Positions 54,037 through 63,473 of a stretch of DNA of 64,000 nt are shown piece by piece; positions within the stretch are counted from its first letter, which is position 1, and the number at the start of each line of letters is the position of its first letter. Made by a program: the position numbers and the translations under genes. The stretch is taken from the NCBI GenBank assembly GCA_943787265.1, contig CALSLT010000001.1:124001-188000 (forward strand), in the 5' to 3' direction. This stretch comes from an uncultured Planctomycetaceae bacterium. Its GTDB lineage: Bacteria; Planctomycetota; Planctomycetia; Planctomycetales; Planctomycetaceae. Under the pieces are notes generated by a model that had not been told where the DNA came from, searched no databases, and worked only from the letters and a program-made list of their open reading frames with translations.

Positions 54037-56472
54037 ATGTCAGTCCTGCGACCAATCTGGTTGAATCTGGCTATTCTTGCAGCTTTCGGGCTGCAGGTTG
54101 ACGCTGTATTCGGTCAGGTTTTCAATGGTCTGCAGAAACAGGGGGGAATCAGCCAGTCGCCCCGGGGGCCACACCATTTCACAATTATGGGGCACATAGG
54201 TCGCCCGAATTGTTATGAGACAATGGTCTCTTCACCGTCGCTGGTGGACTTCGTGCAGTTAGCGGGTGGCCTCAAGCCAACGGCCGCTGGCTCAATCAGA
54301 ATCGTTCGGGGCGGCAGGACAGTTCAATCGACGTTCTTCTCTAAGCGGTCACTGATGAGGCTATCACCAGGTGATATTGTTGTGGTTGACGGAAAGGTCA
54401 ACCAGGGCCGCATCATCCTTCGTGGCAACCAGAAACCAGTTGATAATGGTGCAGCGGAAGTCAGCCTCGCCATTACCGGACTTCGGAACTATCCCGTCGT
54501 TCTCACAATTCCAGCCGAGCGAGCGACCATTCGCTGGGTGACTCGGCACCTGGGACTTGATACCGGAGTTGCGAACTACGTTAAATCAGTCACGCAACGA
54601 CAGTCAGAGCGAGTCTTCCCCGACACTCGACTTGTCACTGGCACTGTCCTGGCATTCAACCCAGCCTACGTGGATCAGTCTCGGCTTCCGGACGACCTGC
54701 CAGTTCCGGTGAAGCTTGGCCGTCCAAACAACACACAAGCACAGCCAACGAAACCAACTGGTCCGGTTGCTCAGCTACCGCAGACAGTTGGCCCAAACAA
54801 TCAATTCAGTGCAGCTCCAGGGAGAGCCCGAGTTCCGACGATCGGAGTCGCTCCACCGGCGGTACGCCCTCAGCCTGGAAACCTCGATCTTACGCCAGAC
54901 GAGCAAACGTTCGTAAAGCAACTGTTGACTGATCCATCATCTGTGCCGCTTGATGAGCCAACTCCAGAACCGTCCGGACAAGCATTCGTGACGCAGCAGC
55001 CTGCGAGCGTTCAATCACCATCGACTTCGGCGACCAATACGATTCGCAACGGAAGCTCACATTCATCGGCAGGCCCCGCAGGCTCGGCTTCCGTTTCTGA
55101 CGGTCCAGAACGAACAATACAGTCGCTTCCAGCTTCGACACCAGTCCCAGCCAACGAACGCGCAGACGCCCCCGCAGTGACCGTCTTCTCCCCGGCGGCG
55201 ACGCGGCCCTATCAGTCAGAACCGGCCGAGCCGGAAACATTGCAGCCGTTGGGAAGTTCGCGAAACGAGCTCCAGAATTCACAACCCGATCCTCGCCCAG
55301 CCGCGGACATCTCGCGAGCTGAAACCGGCGACACTGGCAATGATCATGGTGGCTTCTCGCTGGCGATCCAGGCGGCGACTCTTGCATCCACGGCTGCCGG
55401 CACCAACTCAAGTCAACCGGCCACAACGAGTAACAACCAGAATCCACCGCCAGCCCCACCGACGACGGGCGAGCCGAGTCCCACGTCACCGTTCACACCA
55501 GTGATGCCAACTCAGCGTTCAACTGTGTTGCCCGCGCAAGCAAGCTCAGTGCAAACAAATCCTGCAAATCCAGCAACGCAGTCATCTGCTGATGGAAGCA
55601 GGCTTCTGCCACCGCCACCGAGTAACGTCAACTGGCCGGTCATCTCGATCTGCGTTGTCGGACTTCTTGGTGCGATCGCGGCTTGCTTCCTGATCTACTC
55701 AATTGCTCATGAAAACCCGGCTCCACGAATCACACAGATCGATACCTCAGGTCGCTACTGGCTTGACCGGATGATCGAAAACGACATCCCGATCGAAGAG
55801 GAAGCAGTCGACTATCCTCACAACACACAACTGTTTGGCAAACCGGCCCCGATTCAAAGAATCGACGCGGCACACCGAACAGTTCCGCGGTCGCACTTCT
55901 CTGCCCCCGGTGGAAAGTCTGGCGTACGGAAAGACAACCCGGCCTCGCCTGACGCTCCGTCACCAGACATTTCAAGCACGGACCAAAATCGGATTGTCAA
56001 AATCCACTCGGGAAACAATTCGCACAAACAAGCCGCCGCCGCAGTGCCAACCCCACATTCAGTTGGCACCGTTGCAGAACAACACAAGAACACAGCTGCA
56101 ATCTCTGAATTTGCCGAAACGGTGATTTACGGCGACGCCGGCCAGAAAGTCGAGTCTGATGTAACGCCGAATTCTGCATCAGAGACCGCATCAGAAGCGA
56201 CCCCAATTCAAAAGCCGAGTCGACAGTTCCGACTCGACTCTGGCCACCCGGTCGCAGATCAGAAAACAGTCACTGAAACGCCCCGCACTCCCGGTCAGTC
56301 AGTGCCTCGCCGCAAGTCTGTGTCAGTGCAACCGTCGCCTGTCGTCGTTCAGGGAGCGAACCTGCTTGATCGAATCCTTTCATCAGTCGAGCACGAACAA
56401 ACAGTTACTCGCCCGAAAGCTGACGCGTCAGTCCGGAACAAACGACAGTCAGACGAACGAGGCAACTCATGA
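54037..56472 (+). CDS. SLBB-like, single-pass membrane protein with long disordered region
   Basis: This 811-residue protein has an N-terminal signal (LNLAILAAFGLQVDAVFG) and a soluble-ligand-binding beta-grasp-like domain (about 47-125: FTIMGHIGRPNCYETM, LVDFVQLAGGLKPTAAGSI, LMRLSPGDIVVVDGK), as in polysaccharide-export proteins. A second beta domain runs to about 215. Some 300 residues of Pro/Ser/Thr/Gln-rich disorder follow, then one membrane helix (about 532-556, ISICVVGLLGAIAACFLIYS). The C-terminal 255 residues, predicted cytoplasmic, hold two short related segments, RYWLDRMIENDIPIEEE after the helix and ANLLDRILSSVEHE at the end. The stop overlaps the start of the actin-like gene. No named family recognised. 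Confidence 0.75.
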   Translation: MSVLRPIWLNLAILAAFGLQVDAVFGQVFNGLQKQGGISQSPRGPHHFTIMGHIGRPNCYETMVSSPSLVDFVQLAGGLKPTAAGSIRIVRGGRTVQSTFFSKRSLMRLSPGDIVVVDGKVNQGRIILRGNQKPVDNGAAEVSLAITGLRNYPVVLTIPAERATIRWVTRHLGLDTGVANYVKSVTQRQSERVFPDTRLVTGTVLAFNPAYVDQSRLPDDLPVPVKLGRPNNTQAQPTKPTGPVAQLPQTVGPNNQFSAAPGRARVPTIGVAPPAVRPQPGNLDLTPDEQTFVKQLLTDPSSVPLDEPTPEPSGQAFVTQQPASVQSPSTSATNTIRNGSSHSSAGPAGSASVSDGPERTIQSLPASTPVPANERADAPAVTVFSPAATRPYQSEPAEPETLQPLGSSRNELQNSQPDPRPAADISRAETGDTGNDHGGFSLAIQAATLASTAAGTNSSQPATTSNNQNPPPAPPTTGEPSPTSPFTPVMPTQRSTVLPAQASSVQTNPANPATQSSADGSRLLPPPPSNVNWPVISICVVGLLGAIAACFLIYSIAHENPAPRITQIDTSGRYWLDRMIENDIPIEEEAVDYPHNTQLFGKPAPIQRIDAAHRTVPRSHFSAPGGKSGVRKDNPASPDAPSPDISSTDQNRIVKIHSGNNSHKQAAAAVPTPHSVGTVAEQHKNTAAISEFAETVIYGDAGQKVESDVTPNSASETASEATPIQKPSRQFRLDSGHPVADQKTVTETPRTPGQSVPRRKSVSVQPSPVVVQGANLLDRILSSVEHEQTVTRPKADASVRNKRQSDERGNS

Positions 56473-57542
56473 CCGCCGCGCTTGAACTTGGCTCATCGTC
56501 TCTTCGGTCTTTGCGACGCGAAGACGACGTCCTGAAATCCCGGACCAGCCGGTGCGTTTACGCCGTCCTGCCGGATTCGCCCGCGCATCAGCGCTTACTC
56601 GAACAATGCGGTCTTCAGTTTACAACATGCGAAGACGGTATCCTGCTGTTGGGTGACGGCGCGTTCGAACACGCGGAACTCTTCAAATCACCATGCCTTC
56701 CATTGATGGTCGGCGGACGAATTCCCAAGGGCAACCCGCTCGTCCGGCAGCTCATCAGCTCGCTGGTCGAAGTTATTCTGCCGATCGCGGGCAACCGAAA
56801 CGAAATCTGTGCTCTGACACTGCCTGGCGGAGCGGCACTTGATTCATCCAGTGAAGCTCGAGCGGACCTCGAATTTTACATTCGTCTGGTCAAGCTGCAG
56901 GGCTACGAGCCAAAACTCGTTCCAGCGAGCCAGGCATTAGTCCTCGCCGAACTTGTCGAAAGCGCGTTCACAGGCATCGGCATCGTCTTCGGAGCGTCTG
57001 GTTGCGAAGCCATTCTCGCGCACCGCGGAAACCCGATCTGCCACGCAGCGAGTGACCACGGTGGAGAGTGGGTCGACCGTCAACTGGCGAAGAAACTGCA
57101 CGCTCATTCTGTGGCCGCAGCCGATGAATCCGCCGTTGCAGCCGCCGATCAAAACTTTGCACGAGAATCGTTGCTATCGATCACCCGCCAGCGGGAACAA
57201 CTGAAGAGCGCCGCGACGATATCCGGAGACGACTTTACGAAGCATGTCGAATCGCTTCTGCAGGAAACGATTTTCGAACTCTGCGATGCGTTCAGTGGCG
57301 AACTGATTCGAAGCCGACGCGCCAAAGAACTGCCCAGCCCGCTTCCCATCGTGTGTGGCGGTGGCCTCATCGAGACTCCAGGATTTGGTTCCATCCTCGC
57401 CAGCGTTCTGCAGGAAGTGAACCTGCCAATTGAAACGCTGCGGCCTCGACTGGTCACGCGAAGCGATCGTAGCATCGCTCGCGGACTGCTAATCAGCGCC
57501 GAACTGGAAGCGACATCCCGCCCTGCCGGCCGCGCGGCATAA
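56469..57542 (+). CDS. Actin/MreB-fold protein with degenerate phosphate loops
   Basis: This 357-residue protein has MreB/StbA-like length and block order. The PHOSPHATE-1 position reads ALELGSSSLRSL, where actins have DxGT. The PHOSPHATE-2 position reads GIGIVFGASGCEAILAHRGN with no Asp before the Gly, followed by the MreB-like SDHGGEWVDRQLAKKL. The ADENOSINE motif is clear (LPIVCGGGLIETPGFGSILA). The aspartates that position Mg-ATP are therefore missing, so hydrolysis may be lost. GAGG lies 6 bases before the ATG, which overlaps the upstream stop (ATGA). This implies stoichiometric expression with the membrane SLBB-like protein. Assignment rests on motifs only. Confidence 0.7.
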   Translation: MTAALELGSSSLRSLRREDDVLKSRTSRCVYAVLPDSPAHQRLLEQCGLQFTTCEDGILLLGDGAFEHAELFKSPCLPLMVGGRIPKGNPLVRQLISSLVEVILPIAGNRNEICALTLPGGAALDSSSEARADLEFYIRLVKLQGYEPKLVPASQALVLAELVESAFTGIGIVFGASGCEAILAHRGNPICHAASDHGGEWVDRQLAKKLHAHSVAAADESAVAAADQNFARESLLSITRQREQLKSAATISGDDFTKHVESLLQETIFELCDAFSGELIRSRRAKELPSPLPIVCGGGLIETPGFGSILASVLQEVNLPIETLRPRLVTRSDRSIARGLLISAELEATSRPAGRAA

Positions 57543-57587
57543 AGTCAGTTTCGCCCCGGCAGACTTCCATCAGCAGACAAGTACAAC

Positions 57588-57620
57588 GAGCCCGACCTGT
57601 CCATCAGGCCGGGCTCTTTT
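57588..57620 (+). terminator. Intrinsic terminator after the actin-like gene
   Basis: GAGCCCGACCTG (57588-57599) pairs with CAGGCCGGGCTC (57605-57616), one A.C mismatch, 5-base loop, followed by TTTT. It ends the SLBB-like/actin-like operon. Confidence 0.92.
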
Positions 57621-57725
57621 CGTTCGTCTGGTAGTTTGAGTTTTCCGGCGTCATGCTATGCGAGGCTGTGATTCGACAAACTCTATTACCAACGAAAAAA
57701 TCCAAACATTGACCGGAAGAATCGG

Positions 57726-59570
57726 ATGATGAATCTACGACACTCACTCTTCATCATAGTATTGCTGAGTCTGGTCTCGCCGTCGCTCGGCGCGGGCAGT
57801 GGAGTGGTCGATCCTTTAGCTGAGGGTTTACGTCCCTTCCTCGAAGCGTTCGGTGGGAGACAAACTCAATTCGAGTTATCGGGAACGATTCAAGTACCAA
57901 TCGACGGCAAGGAGCAGACCGTCACGGTACAACTTGTCCGCTTTGATGACGAAGCGTTCGACCTGGCGCTGACGCATGACGAATACGCACTGTCAATCCG
58001 CCGTCGACACGAAACAACAGCCTTTGCTCTCCCTCTGCACAACGTCGTGTTCATCGGTTCCGGCCAGGTCTCGTCGAACGAATCTCTCAAACCAGATGGA
58101 ATCGCGAGCCGACTTCTTTCGCCTGGCAGCAAGGTCGCAATGTTCGCACCGCTCATTCTGCAGGCAGATCCAGACGCCATATCTGTCACCCTGAAGGCGT
58201 TTGCCGGAGCGGTGTTTGATCCTGAATCAAATTACTGGTCCGCCGGAAATGTCAACTTCGGATTTGGGTCGAAAGGATGGATCAACATCCAGTCGGGCAA
58301 AGCCGACATCAAGCTGACCGTCAAATCCGCAGTCCCTAAGCAGGAAGCAGCCAGCAACTGGCAAGGCATGCAACCAGTTTCGCTCCCGAGAGACGAAATT
58401 GAACGACAGCTAGTCCGAGGCGTACGACGGGCCTTTGAAATTCTTGCACCGTCCCCCGTGCTGACAAACCCGCCTCAATCAAGTCGTAAGGTTGCTCATG
58501 GCGAATTGCGATGGATCGGTGGCCAGCGAGTGGCTCTGCTCTCAGGCAGTCCCGAGGAAGTCGGCAGGGCTCACGGCGAACTCCTGAAGGCCGAAGCCGG
58601 CCGCTGCATCGACTCAGTGCTTTATACCTTCGGAACAGCTCAGACAATCCGCACCGGCCGGTGGTTCCGCAGTGATCTCGATGCAGCCTACAAACGCCTC
58701 GCGCCGCACATTCCCGAACGCCACAAACGTGAGACGCGAGCAATGGCGGCAGCACTTGATCTCGATCCAAAACTGGTGGAAGCACTCAACGTCTTCCCCG
58801 AATTATTCCACTGTTCTGGATTCGCCGTCTTTGGAAAAGCAACTGCCGACGGCAAGCTCTACCACGGCCGGGTTCTTGACTACATGACCACAATCGGTCT
58901 GCAGGATTCAGCGACAACATTCATTGTAAATGCCGACGGCCAGATTCCATTCGCGAATGTCGGCTACGCAGGATTCATCGGCAGCGTCAGCGGCATGAAC
59001 GCGAAGGCAATTTCCCTCGGCGAAATGGGCGGCAAAGGAGAAGGCCAGTGGGACGGCGTTCCGATGGCCACTCTGATGCGGCGTGCCTTGGAAGAATGCT
59101 CGACACTCGACGAAGTCATGGGCCTGTGGAAAAACAGCCCGCGAACCTGCGAGTACTTCTACGTCTTCGCCGACGGCAAAACCAATCAAGCCGTCGGCGT
59201 ATCGGCACTGCCCGAATCAATCGAGTTTATCCATCCAGGCCAGTCTCATCCTCGACTCGGCGAAGGCATCGAAGACGCCGTCGTACTTTCCGCCGGTAGC
59301 CGTCTCGAAAAACTGCGTGAACGAGTCACTCAGAAACACGGCCAGATCGATGCTGAAATCGGAAGATGGCTGATGAGTCGACCGGTCGCGATGTCATCAA
59401 ACCTGCACAACGTACTGTTCGTTCCCGCCGACGGAATTCTGTACGTCGCCAACGCGGACCACAAACGACCGGCAGCCGAACGGCCGTACGTAAAGCTCAA
59501 GCTTCGGGAACTGCTGAGGTCGATTGAGGAAGTACAAACCGCCAAACGTGAACCCGCACAACAAAAGTGA
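57726..59570 (+). CDS. C45-family autoproteolytic acyltransferase/hydrolase-like protein, exported
   Basis: This 614-residue protein has a signal peptide (LFIIVLLSLVSPSLGAG). Residues about 30-210 form a beta-rich, outer-membrane-lipoprotein-like region (FELSGTIQVPIDGKEQTVTV, KGWINIQSGKADIKLTVKS). The C-terminal part (about 265-600) is an Ntn-hydrolase of the acyl-CoA:6-aminopenicillanate acyltransferase (C45) type: LSGSPEEVGRAHGELLK, then Cys363 in ELFHCSGFAVFGKATADGKL (candidate autocatalytic nucleophile), YHGRVLDYMTTIGLQD, GFIGSVSGMNAKAISLGEMG and SSNLHNVLFVPADG. Known relatives cleave or transfer acyl groups on amides; the substrate here is unknown. Confidence 0.82.
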   Translation: MMNLRHSLFIIVLLSLVSPSLGAGSGVVDPLAEGLRPFLEAFGGRQTQFELSGTIQVPIDGKEQTVTVQLVRFDDEAFDLALTHDEYALSIRRRHETTAFALPLHNVVFIGSGQVSSNESLKPDGIASRLLSPGSKVAMFAPLILQADPDAISVTLKAFAGAVFDPESNYWSAGNVNFGFGSKGWINIQSGKADIKLTVKSAVPKQEAASNWQGMQPVSLPRDEIERQLVRGVRRAFEILAPSPVLTNPPQSSRKVAHGELRWIGGQRVALLSGSPEEVGRAHGELLKAEAGRCIDSVLYTFGTAQTIRTGRWFRSDLDAAYKRLAPHIPERHKRETRAMAAALDLDPKLVEALNVFPELFHCSGFAVFGKATADGKLYHGRVLDYMTTIGLQDSATTFIVNADGQIPFANVGYAGFIGSVSGMNAKAISLGEMGGKGEGQWDGVPMATLMRRALEECSTLDEVMGLWKNSPRTCEYFYVFADGKTNQAVGVSALPESIEFIHPGQSHPRLGEGIEDAVVLSAGSRLEKLRERVTQKHGQIDAEIGRWLMSRPVAMSSNLHNVLFVPADGILYVANADHKRPAAERPYVKLKLRELLRSIEEVQTAKREPAQQK

Positions 59571-59604
59571 TTACGCTCCCCAAACAATCACTGGGTTGAG
59601 TTTT

Positions 59605-59632
59605 CGTAGGGTGCGTCAAGACGCACCCTACG
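59605..59632. repeat. GTAGGGTGCGTC palindromic (REP-like) element
   Basis: CGTAGGGTGCGTC (59605-59617) and GACGCACCCTACG (59620-59632) form a perfect 13-bp stem with an AA loop, 39 bases before the hydrolase start. GTAGGGTGCGT palindromes are widespread as dispersed intergenic repeats in diverse bacteria. No T-run follows on the plus strand, so a terminator role is unlikely. Confidence 0.7.
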
Positions 59633-59670
59633 ACGAAACTAACTTGCATTTCGAAACAGGCAGGACAACT

Positions 59671-60699
59671 GAGATGCTGAAGCTGCTGAGTAGTGCCGCA
59701 ATCATCTTCGGCCTCACCGCTACGGCTAGTCCCGCTGACCATTCCGTTTCCGTTGGTGCAAAGTTCGAAGCAAAAGACACCCTCGCTCCAGCCGTTGACG
59801 AATCCGAAGATGCAAGGCAGTGTGTCGCGAACCTCTGCTGGAAGCCGGACAATTTTTCCGTCGAGATTCAAACTGCCGTTGAGGATCGCGGAGACTGCCT
59901 TGTTCGATTTCCGTCGCCCATCATCACGGGCGATGCACGCAACGATCTAGTCGCCATGGAGTGGTACCAGGCTCGCGACGCTGATCAGAAATTAATCACG
60001 GCGCCGGCTGTCGTTGTCGTTCACGAATCCGGCAGTCGCATGACGGTCGGCCGGTTGTTTGCTCGCGGATTGCAAATGCAGGGTCTGCATGCCTTCATGA
60101 TTCAATTGCCCCACTACGGCGAAAGGCGGACTGGTAAAAATCGACCGGACGGTGGCAACCTGATTTCCATGATGAAGCAAGCCGTCGCGGACGTCAGACG
60201 TGCTCGCGATGCTGTCGCGGTATTGCCATTCGTCGACGTTTCACGAATCTCGCTGCAGGGAACAAGCCTTGGTGGATTCGTCTCCGCAACGGCGGGGGCA
60301 CTCGACGATGGATACGACAACGTTTTTCTGATGCTCGCCGGAGGGCAACTTTATGATCTGATTCAGAACGGAAAGAAAGATGCCGCGAAGGTCCGCGAGC
60401 GTCTTGAAAAGGCAGGCCTCAAAGGAGAAGAACTTCGTAAATTGACCTTGGTCGTCGAACCGACTCGCATCGCGCATCGACTCAAACCAGAACGAACGTG
60501 GCTGTACTCTGGAGTCTTCGACACAGTCGTACCTGCAAAGAACGCGACCGCCCTTGCGACATCTGCGAAGCTTTCGAAGAAGCACCACATTCAGATGATG
60601 GCCAATCATTACACGGGAATCGTGTACCTGCCGGTGGTCCTGACTCATATCGCAAAAAACGCCCGCAAGCCAACGGAAAATCTAACGAATGCAAAATGA
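59671..60699 (+). CDS. Exported alpha/beta hydrolase
   Basis: This 342-residue protein has signal peptide LKLLSSAAIIFGLTATASPA. The alpha/beta-hydrolase core shows VVVVHESGSRMTVGRLFARG (oxyanion region), FMIQLPHYGERRTG, and the nucleophile elbow ISLQGTSLGGFVSA with Ser199. The acid lies near WLYSGVFDTVVPAKNA, and the histidine near QMMANHYTGIVYLP. It resembles dienelactone-hydrolase or acetyl-xylan-esterase-like enzymes, probably acting on an ester in the periplasm. The ATG at 59671 was chosen because 49 upstream codons run through the palindrome and overlap the previous gene. It is convergent with the lipoprotein gene. Confidence 0.83.
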   Translation, partial: EMLKLLSSAAIIFGLTATASPADHSVSVGAKFEAKDTLAPAVDESEDARQCVANLCWKPDNFSVEIQTAVEDRGDCLVRFPSPIITGDARNDLVAMEWYQARDADQKLITAPAVVVVHESGSRMTVGRLFARGLQMQGLHAFMIQLPHYGERRTGKNRPDGGNLISMMKQAVADVRRARDAVAVLPFVDVSRISLQGTSLGGFVSATAGALDDGYDNVFLMLAGGQLYDLIQNGKKDAAKVRERLEKAGLKGEELRKLTLVVEPTRIAHRLKPERTWLYSGVFDTVVPAKNATALATSAKLSKKHHIQMMANHYTGIVYLPVVLTHIAKNARKPTENLTNAK

Positions 60700-60731
60700 A
60701 CTGTCAGTTCTCGATTCCCTGATTGTGTTTT

Positions 60732-61514
60732 CTACGGCACGTCATAATTCAGAATATGCGAAAACACTGTGTTCCCATCTGCTGCGATTTTTTTTACGTC
60801 ATAGTAAATAACACGTCGGCCAGATTGCTTGAGAGTACCGATTGCGAATTTGACGATGGTGCCTGTGGTGAAATTCGGACCTGGCTTTTCTAGCTTCCAT
60901 TGCATACCAGTCCATGATCCCAGAGCCGACCTTTCGTTAGCGTTTATCTCAAAAAGTTCATCCAAGACGCCAAATGGCGTACGAACCAGATCATTCCTCA
61001 GATCAATTTCAATCCCGGTGAGATTGGACAATGCCTGGCCACCGTCCAACACAAAGACATTATCGTCTTTGGCCTTGATTATAAGCGTACTCTCCTGTTG
61101 TTTACGTGCAGTAAGTTTCCTCGACAACAAAAGAAACTCTGCATATTCAGATTCGGTAAGACCTAGTCGTGAATCGTACGGCAGTGGCTCCCCCGGCTCG
61201 GCTTTTCTCGTATACTCAAGAAACCAACCCTGATTTTCACGGGCGGCCTGTTGAAGACGATTAGCCAGTTGGTTTGCCCGCAACGGTGCCGCCAGTTCCA
61301 TGTGGTCAACGATGAATTGTCCTTCAATAACCGCTTCACTTGTGCCATTAGATTCGTCACTACTGACAGGTGTAGTTCTGGGTTCACTGGAAACAGAATC
61401 TGGCTGAATCGGTGGTGCAGACTTCTCGTTTTCGGGAGCCCCTGATCCGGGTGAGTCGCCACACCCGCAAAGTACAGCTCCTGCAATAAGTATGTTGACG
61501 AATCGGCTTAGCAT
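60732..61514 (-). CDS. Lipoprotein of unknown function
   Basis: This 260-residue protein has signal LSRFVNILIAGAVLCGCGDS and a lipobox cysteine, then a low-complexity Ser/Pro/Glu linker (about 25-70). A soluble domain follows: IVDHMELAAPLRANQLANRL, NQGWFLEYTRKAEPGEPLPY, GLTESEYAEFLLLSRKL and a beta-rich tail with TPFGVLDELFEINANER and WTGMQWKLEKPGPNF. I recognise no family. AGGAATAGG precedes the ATG at 61514; the frame is open 8 codons further. It is followed on this strand by the end of the hydrolase region and lies 74 bases after the third sulfatase. Confidence 0.68.
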   Translation of the reverse strand: MLSRFVNILIAGAVLCGCGDSPGSGAPENEKSAPPIQPDSVSSEPRTTPVSSDESNGTSEAVIEGQFIVDHMELAAPLRANQLANRLQQAARENQGWFLEYTRKAEPGEPLPYDSRLGLTESEYAEFLLLSRKLTARKQQESTLIIKAKDDNVFVLDGGQALSNLTGIEIDLRNDLVRTPFGVLDELFEINANERSALGSWTGMQWKLEKPGPNFTTGTIVKFAIGTLKQSGRRVIYYDVKKIAADGNTVFSHILNYDVP

Positions 61515-61588
61515 GATGCCTATTCCTGAATCATCCAAAAAATCGCAAACGCCCTGCAGCCGAATGACTACCGTGGCCTACAAATTCG

Positions 61589-63388
61589 TCAGTCTACACG
61601 ATTAAACATCAGCAATCGGAAGTCCATGACCTGAGCACCCGGTACGCTGGTCGCTTTGAGCGTCAACGTGCCCTTACCCTTTTCCAGGTAGATGGCCCCA
61701 ACATTCATCGGCTTAAAGTCCTTGACGTACGACTCCGCCCGAACCACTCGGTCGTGCTTCGCACCTTCGACCGGTGGATCGTGAGGCTCGACAACCTGCG
61801 CGATCAGGCGGGTCTCGTTGAAGGTCAATTCAAAAGTCGAACCAACGTCAGTTTTCGGACAGGTGTAATAAACTTCGACTGCGTAATTGCCCGTCGCGCC
61901 GACTTCGGCTTCCCAGGTGATGCTGTCTTCAACGCTCGTCCAATTGGTGAAATACGAGCAGTTGGGGAACTTGTTTGAGCGTTTGATGTTTCCATGAGCC
62001 ACTCCGTCTCGAGCCGGAACTTGCGTCAACTCTGTATCCGGGTGCCCGATCACGAACGGACGATCGTCTTTTCCGTAGTCAGCAGGCAAGCTCGCCTGTT
62101 GCCTGGCAAGAATCCGTTTCAGGCGTGCGGATTCTTCCGGGAACTTTTTTGTAACGTCTTTGTACTGGCCCGGGTCGGTCTGCATGTCGAAGAGCTTGCC
62201 GTTGTTGTCCAGCCGAAATCTGTTTGTCCGGATGCTGGTCTTGCCCTTCCATTGCGAAATAATCGGACGTTTGGGGGCGGAGTTCTTCCCAGTGAGCAAT
62301 GCCGGTTCGAGGCTGATTCCGTCAAGCGTTTTCGTACTGGCGACAGGAATGCCCGCGAGGTCCGCCAGCGTCGGCAGCAGATCAATCGCCGCTCCCAACT
62401 GCGTCACAACGCGGCCGCCTTTAATCCTGCCCGGCCAGCGGACCAGCATCGGTGAGCGGACTCCGCCCTCGTCCGTCGAACCTTTTCGTCCTTTCATTCC
62501 GCCGTTCCAGCGAGTTCCGTTCGGACCGTTATCGCAGAAGTAAATCACGATTGTGTTATCAGCGATTTTCAAATCGTCGAGTTTCTTCAGCAGCCGGCCA
62601 ACGTTCCAATCGATGTTTTCACACATGGCCAGCGCAGCTCGCACGTGGGGAAGGTTCTCTTTCTTAGGATCGCGGTTGTGCATTTCCAGATCGTTGTCTT
62701 TGAACTTTTTCCAGAATCGCTCGGGCACCTGCATCGGCGAATGCGGCGTATTGTACGGCAGGTAGGCGAAGAACGGTTTGTCCTTGTTCTCTTCGACAAA
62801 CTCGATCGCATGGTTGGTGAAGTCATCGATGCAGAACCCTTCGCCAGTCACAATCTGGTTGTTGTGTTCGAGCATGGGGTCGAAGTAGTTGCCCCAATGA
62901 CCGGAGCAGAATCCGTAGAACTCGTCGAAGCCCCGAGCGTTCGGGTGGTAAGGAAACTGCATCCCGTTGTGCCACTTCCCGAACGCGGCAGTCGAGTAGC
63001 CGGCTGCCTTAAACGTCTGAGCGATGGTCATCTCGTCGAGGTCCATCCGCTCTCCACCGGCAGACGTGCTGTAAACGTTGCTGCGAGGGTGGTAGCGACC
63101 GGTCAGAAACTCAGCACGTGTCGGCGAGCAAACCGGGCAAACATAAAAGCGATCGAAACTCGCCCCATCACGAGCCAGCGAGTCAATGTTCGGCGTGCTG
63201 AGATTCGTATTTCCGTTCAGGCTGAGATCTCCCCAACCCTGATCGTCCGTCAGGATCACAATCACATTCGGCTTCTTACTCGCCCCATCACTTTGCCCTT
63301 CAGCGGCAACGAGTGAGTCACAGGCAAGAACTCCATACACTGCGGAGGCGGCGACAAGGATTCTGTGCAAAGTCGAAAGTTGGCTCAT
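61589..63388 (-). CDS. Arylsulfatase-type sulfatase with C-terminal beta-sandwich domain, exported
   Basis: This 599-residue type I sulfatase has signal peptide [22 protein letters not shown]. Formylglycine Cys87 lies in [11 protein letters not shown], metal ligands are Asp48-49 ([10 protein letters not shown]) and [11 protein letters not shown], and AAFGKWHNG carries the conserved Lys/His pair. From about residue 465 an extra galactose-binding-like beta-sandwich follows ([60 protein letters not shown]), probably for substrate targeting. This extension is longer than in a typical arylsulfatase. It is divergent from the globin gene, 85 bases apart. Confidence 0.92.
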   Translation of the reverse strand: MSQLSTLHRILVAASAVYGVLACDSLVAAEGQSDGASKKPNVIVILTDDQGWGDLSLNGNTNLSTPNIDSLARDGASFDRFYVCPVCSPTRAEFLTGRYHPRSNVYSTSAGGERMDLDEMTIAQTFKAAGYSTAAFGKWHNGMQFPYHPNARGFDEFYGFCSGHWGNYFDPMLEHNNQIVTGEGFCIDDFTNHAIEFVEENKDKPFFAYLPYNTPHSPMQVPERFWKKFKDNDLEMHNRDPKKENLPHVRAALAMCENIDWNVGRLLKKLDDLKIADNTIVIYFCDNGPNGTRWNGGMKGRKGSTDEGGVRSPMLVRWPGRIKGGRVVTQLGAAIDLLPTLADLAGIPVASTKTLDGISLEPALLTGKNSAPKRPIISQWKGKTSIRTNRFRLDNNGKLFDMQTDPGQYKDVTKKFPEESARLKRILARQQASLPADYGKDDRPFVIGHPDTELTQVPARDGVAHGNIKRSNKFPNCSYFTNWTSVEDSITWEAEVGATGNYAVEVYYTCPKTDVGSTFELTFNETRLIAQVVEPHDPPVEGAKHDRVVRAESYVKDFKPMNVGAIYLEKGKGTLTLKATSVPGAQVMDFRLLMFNRVD

Positions 63389-63473
63389 GGTGCGGACTCA
63401 TTAAGATCAGGGAATTCACGAGTTTCAGGCTCGAATAATAGCGAGCGAACATCGAAGACAGAAAGCGCATGCG

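Noticed and set aside
53907..54101. A short frame at the start of the SLBB-like gene
   Set aside because: No ribosome site, and the SLBB-like frame with signal peptide accounts for the sequence.
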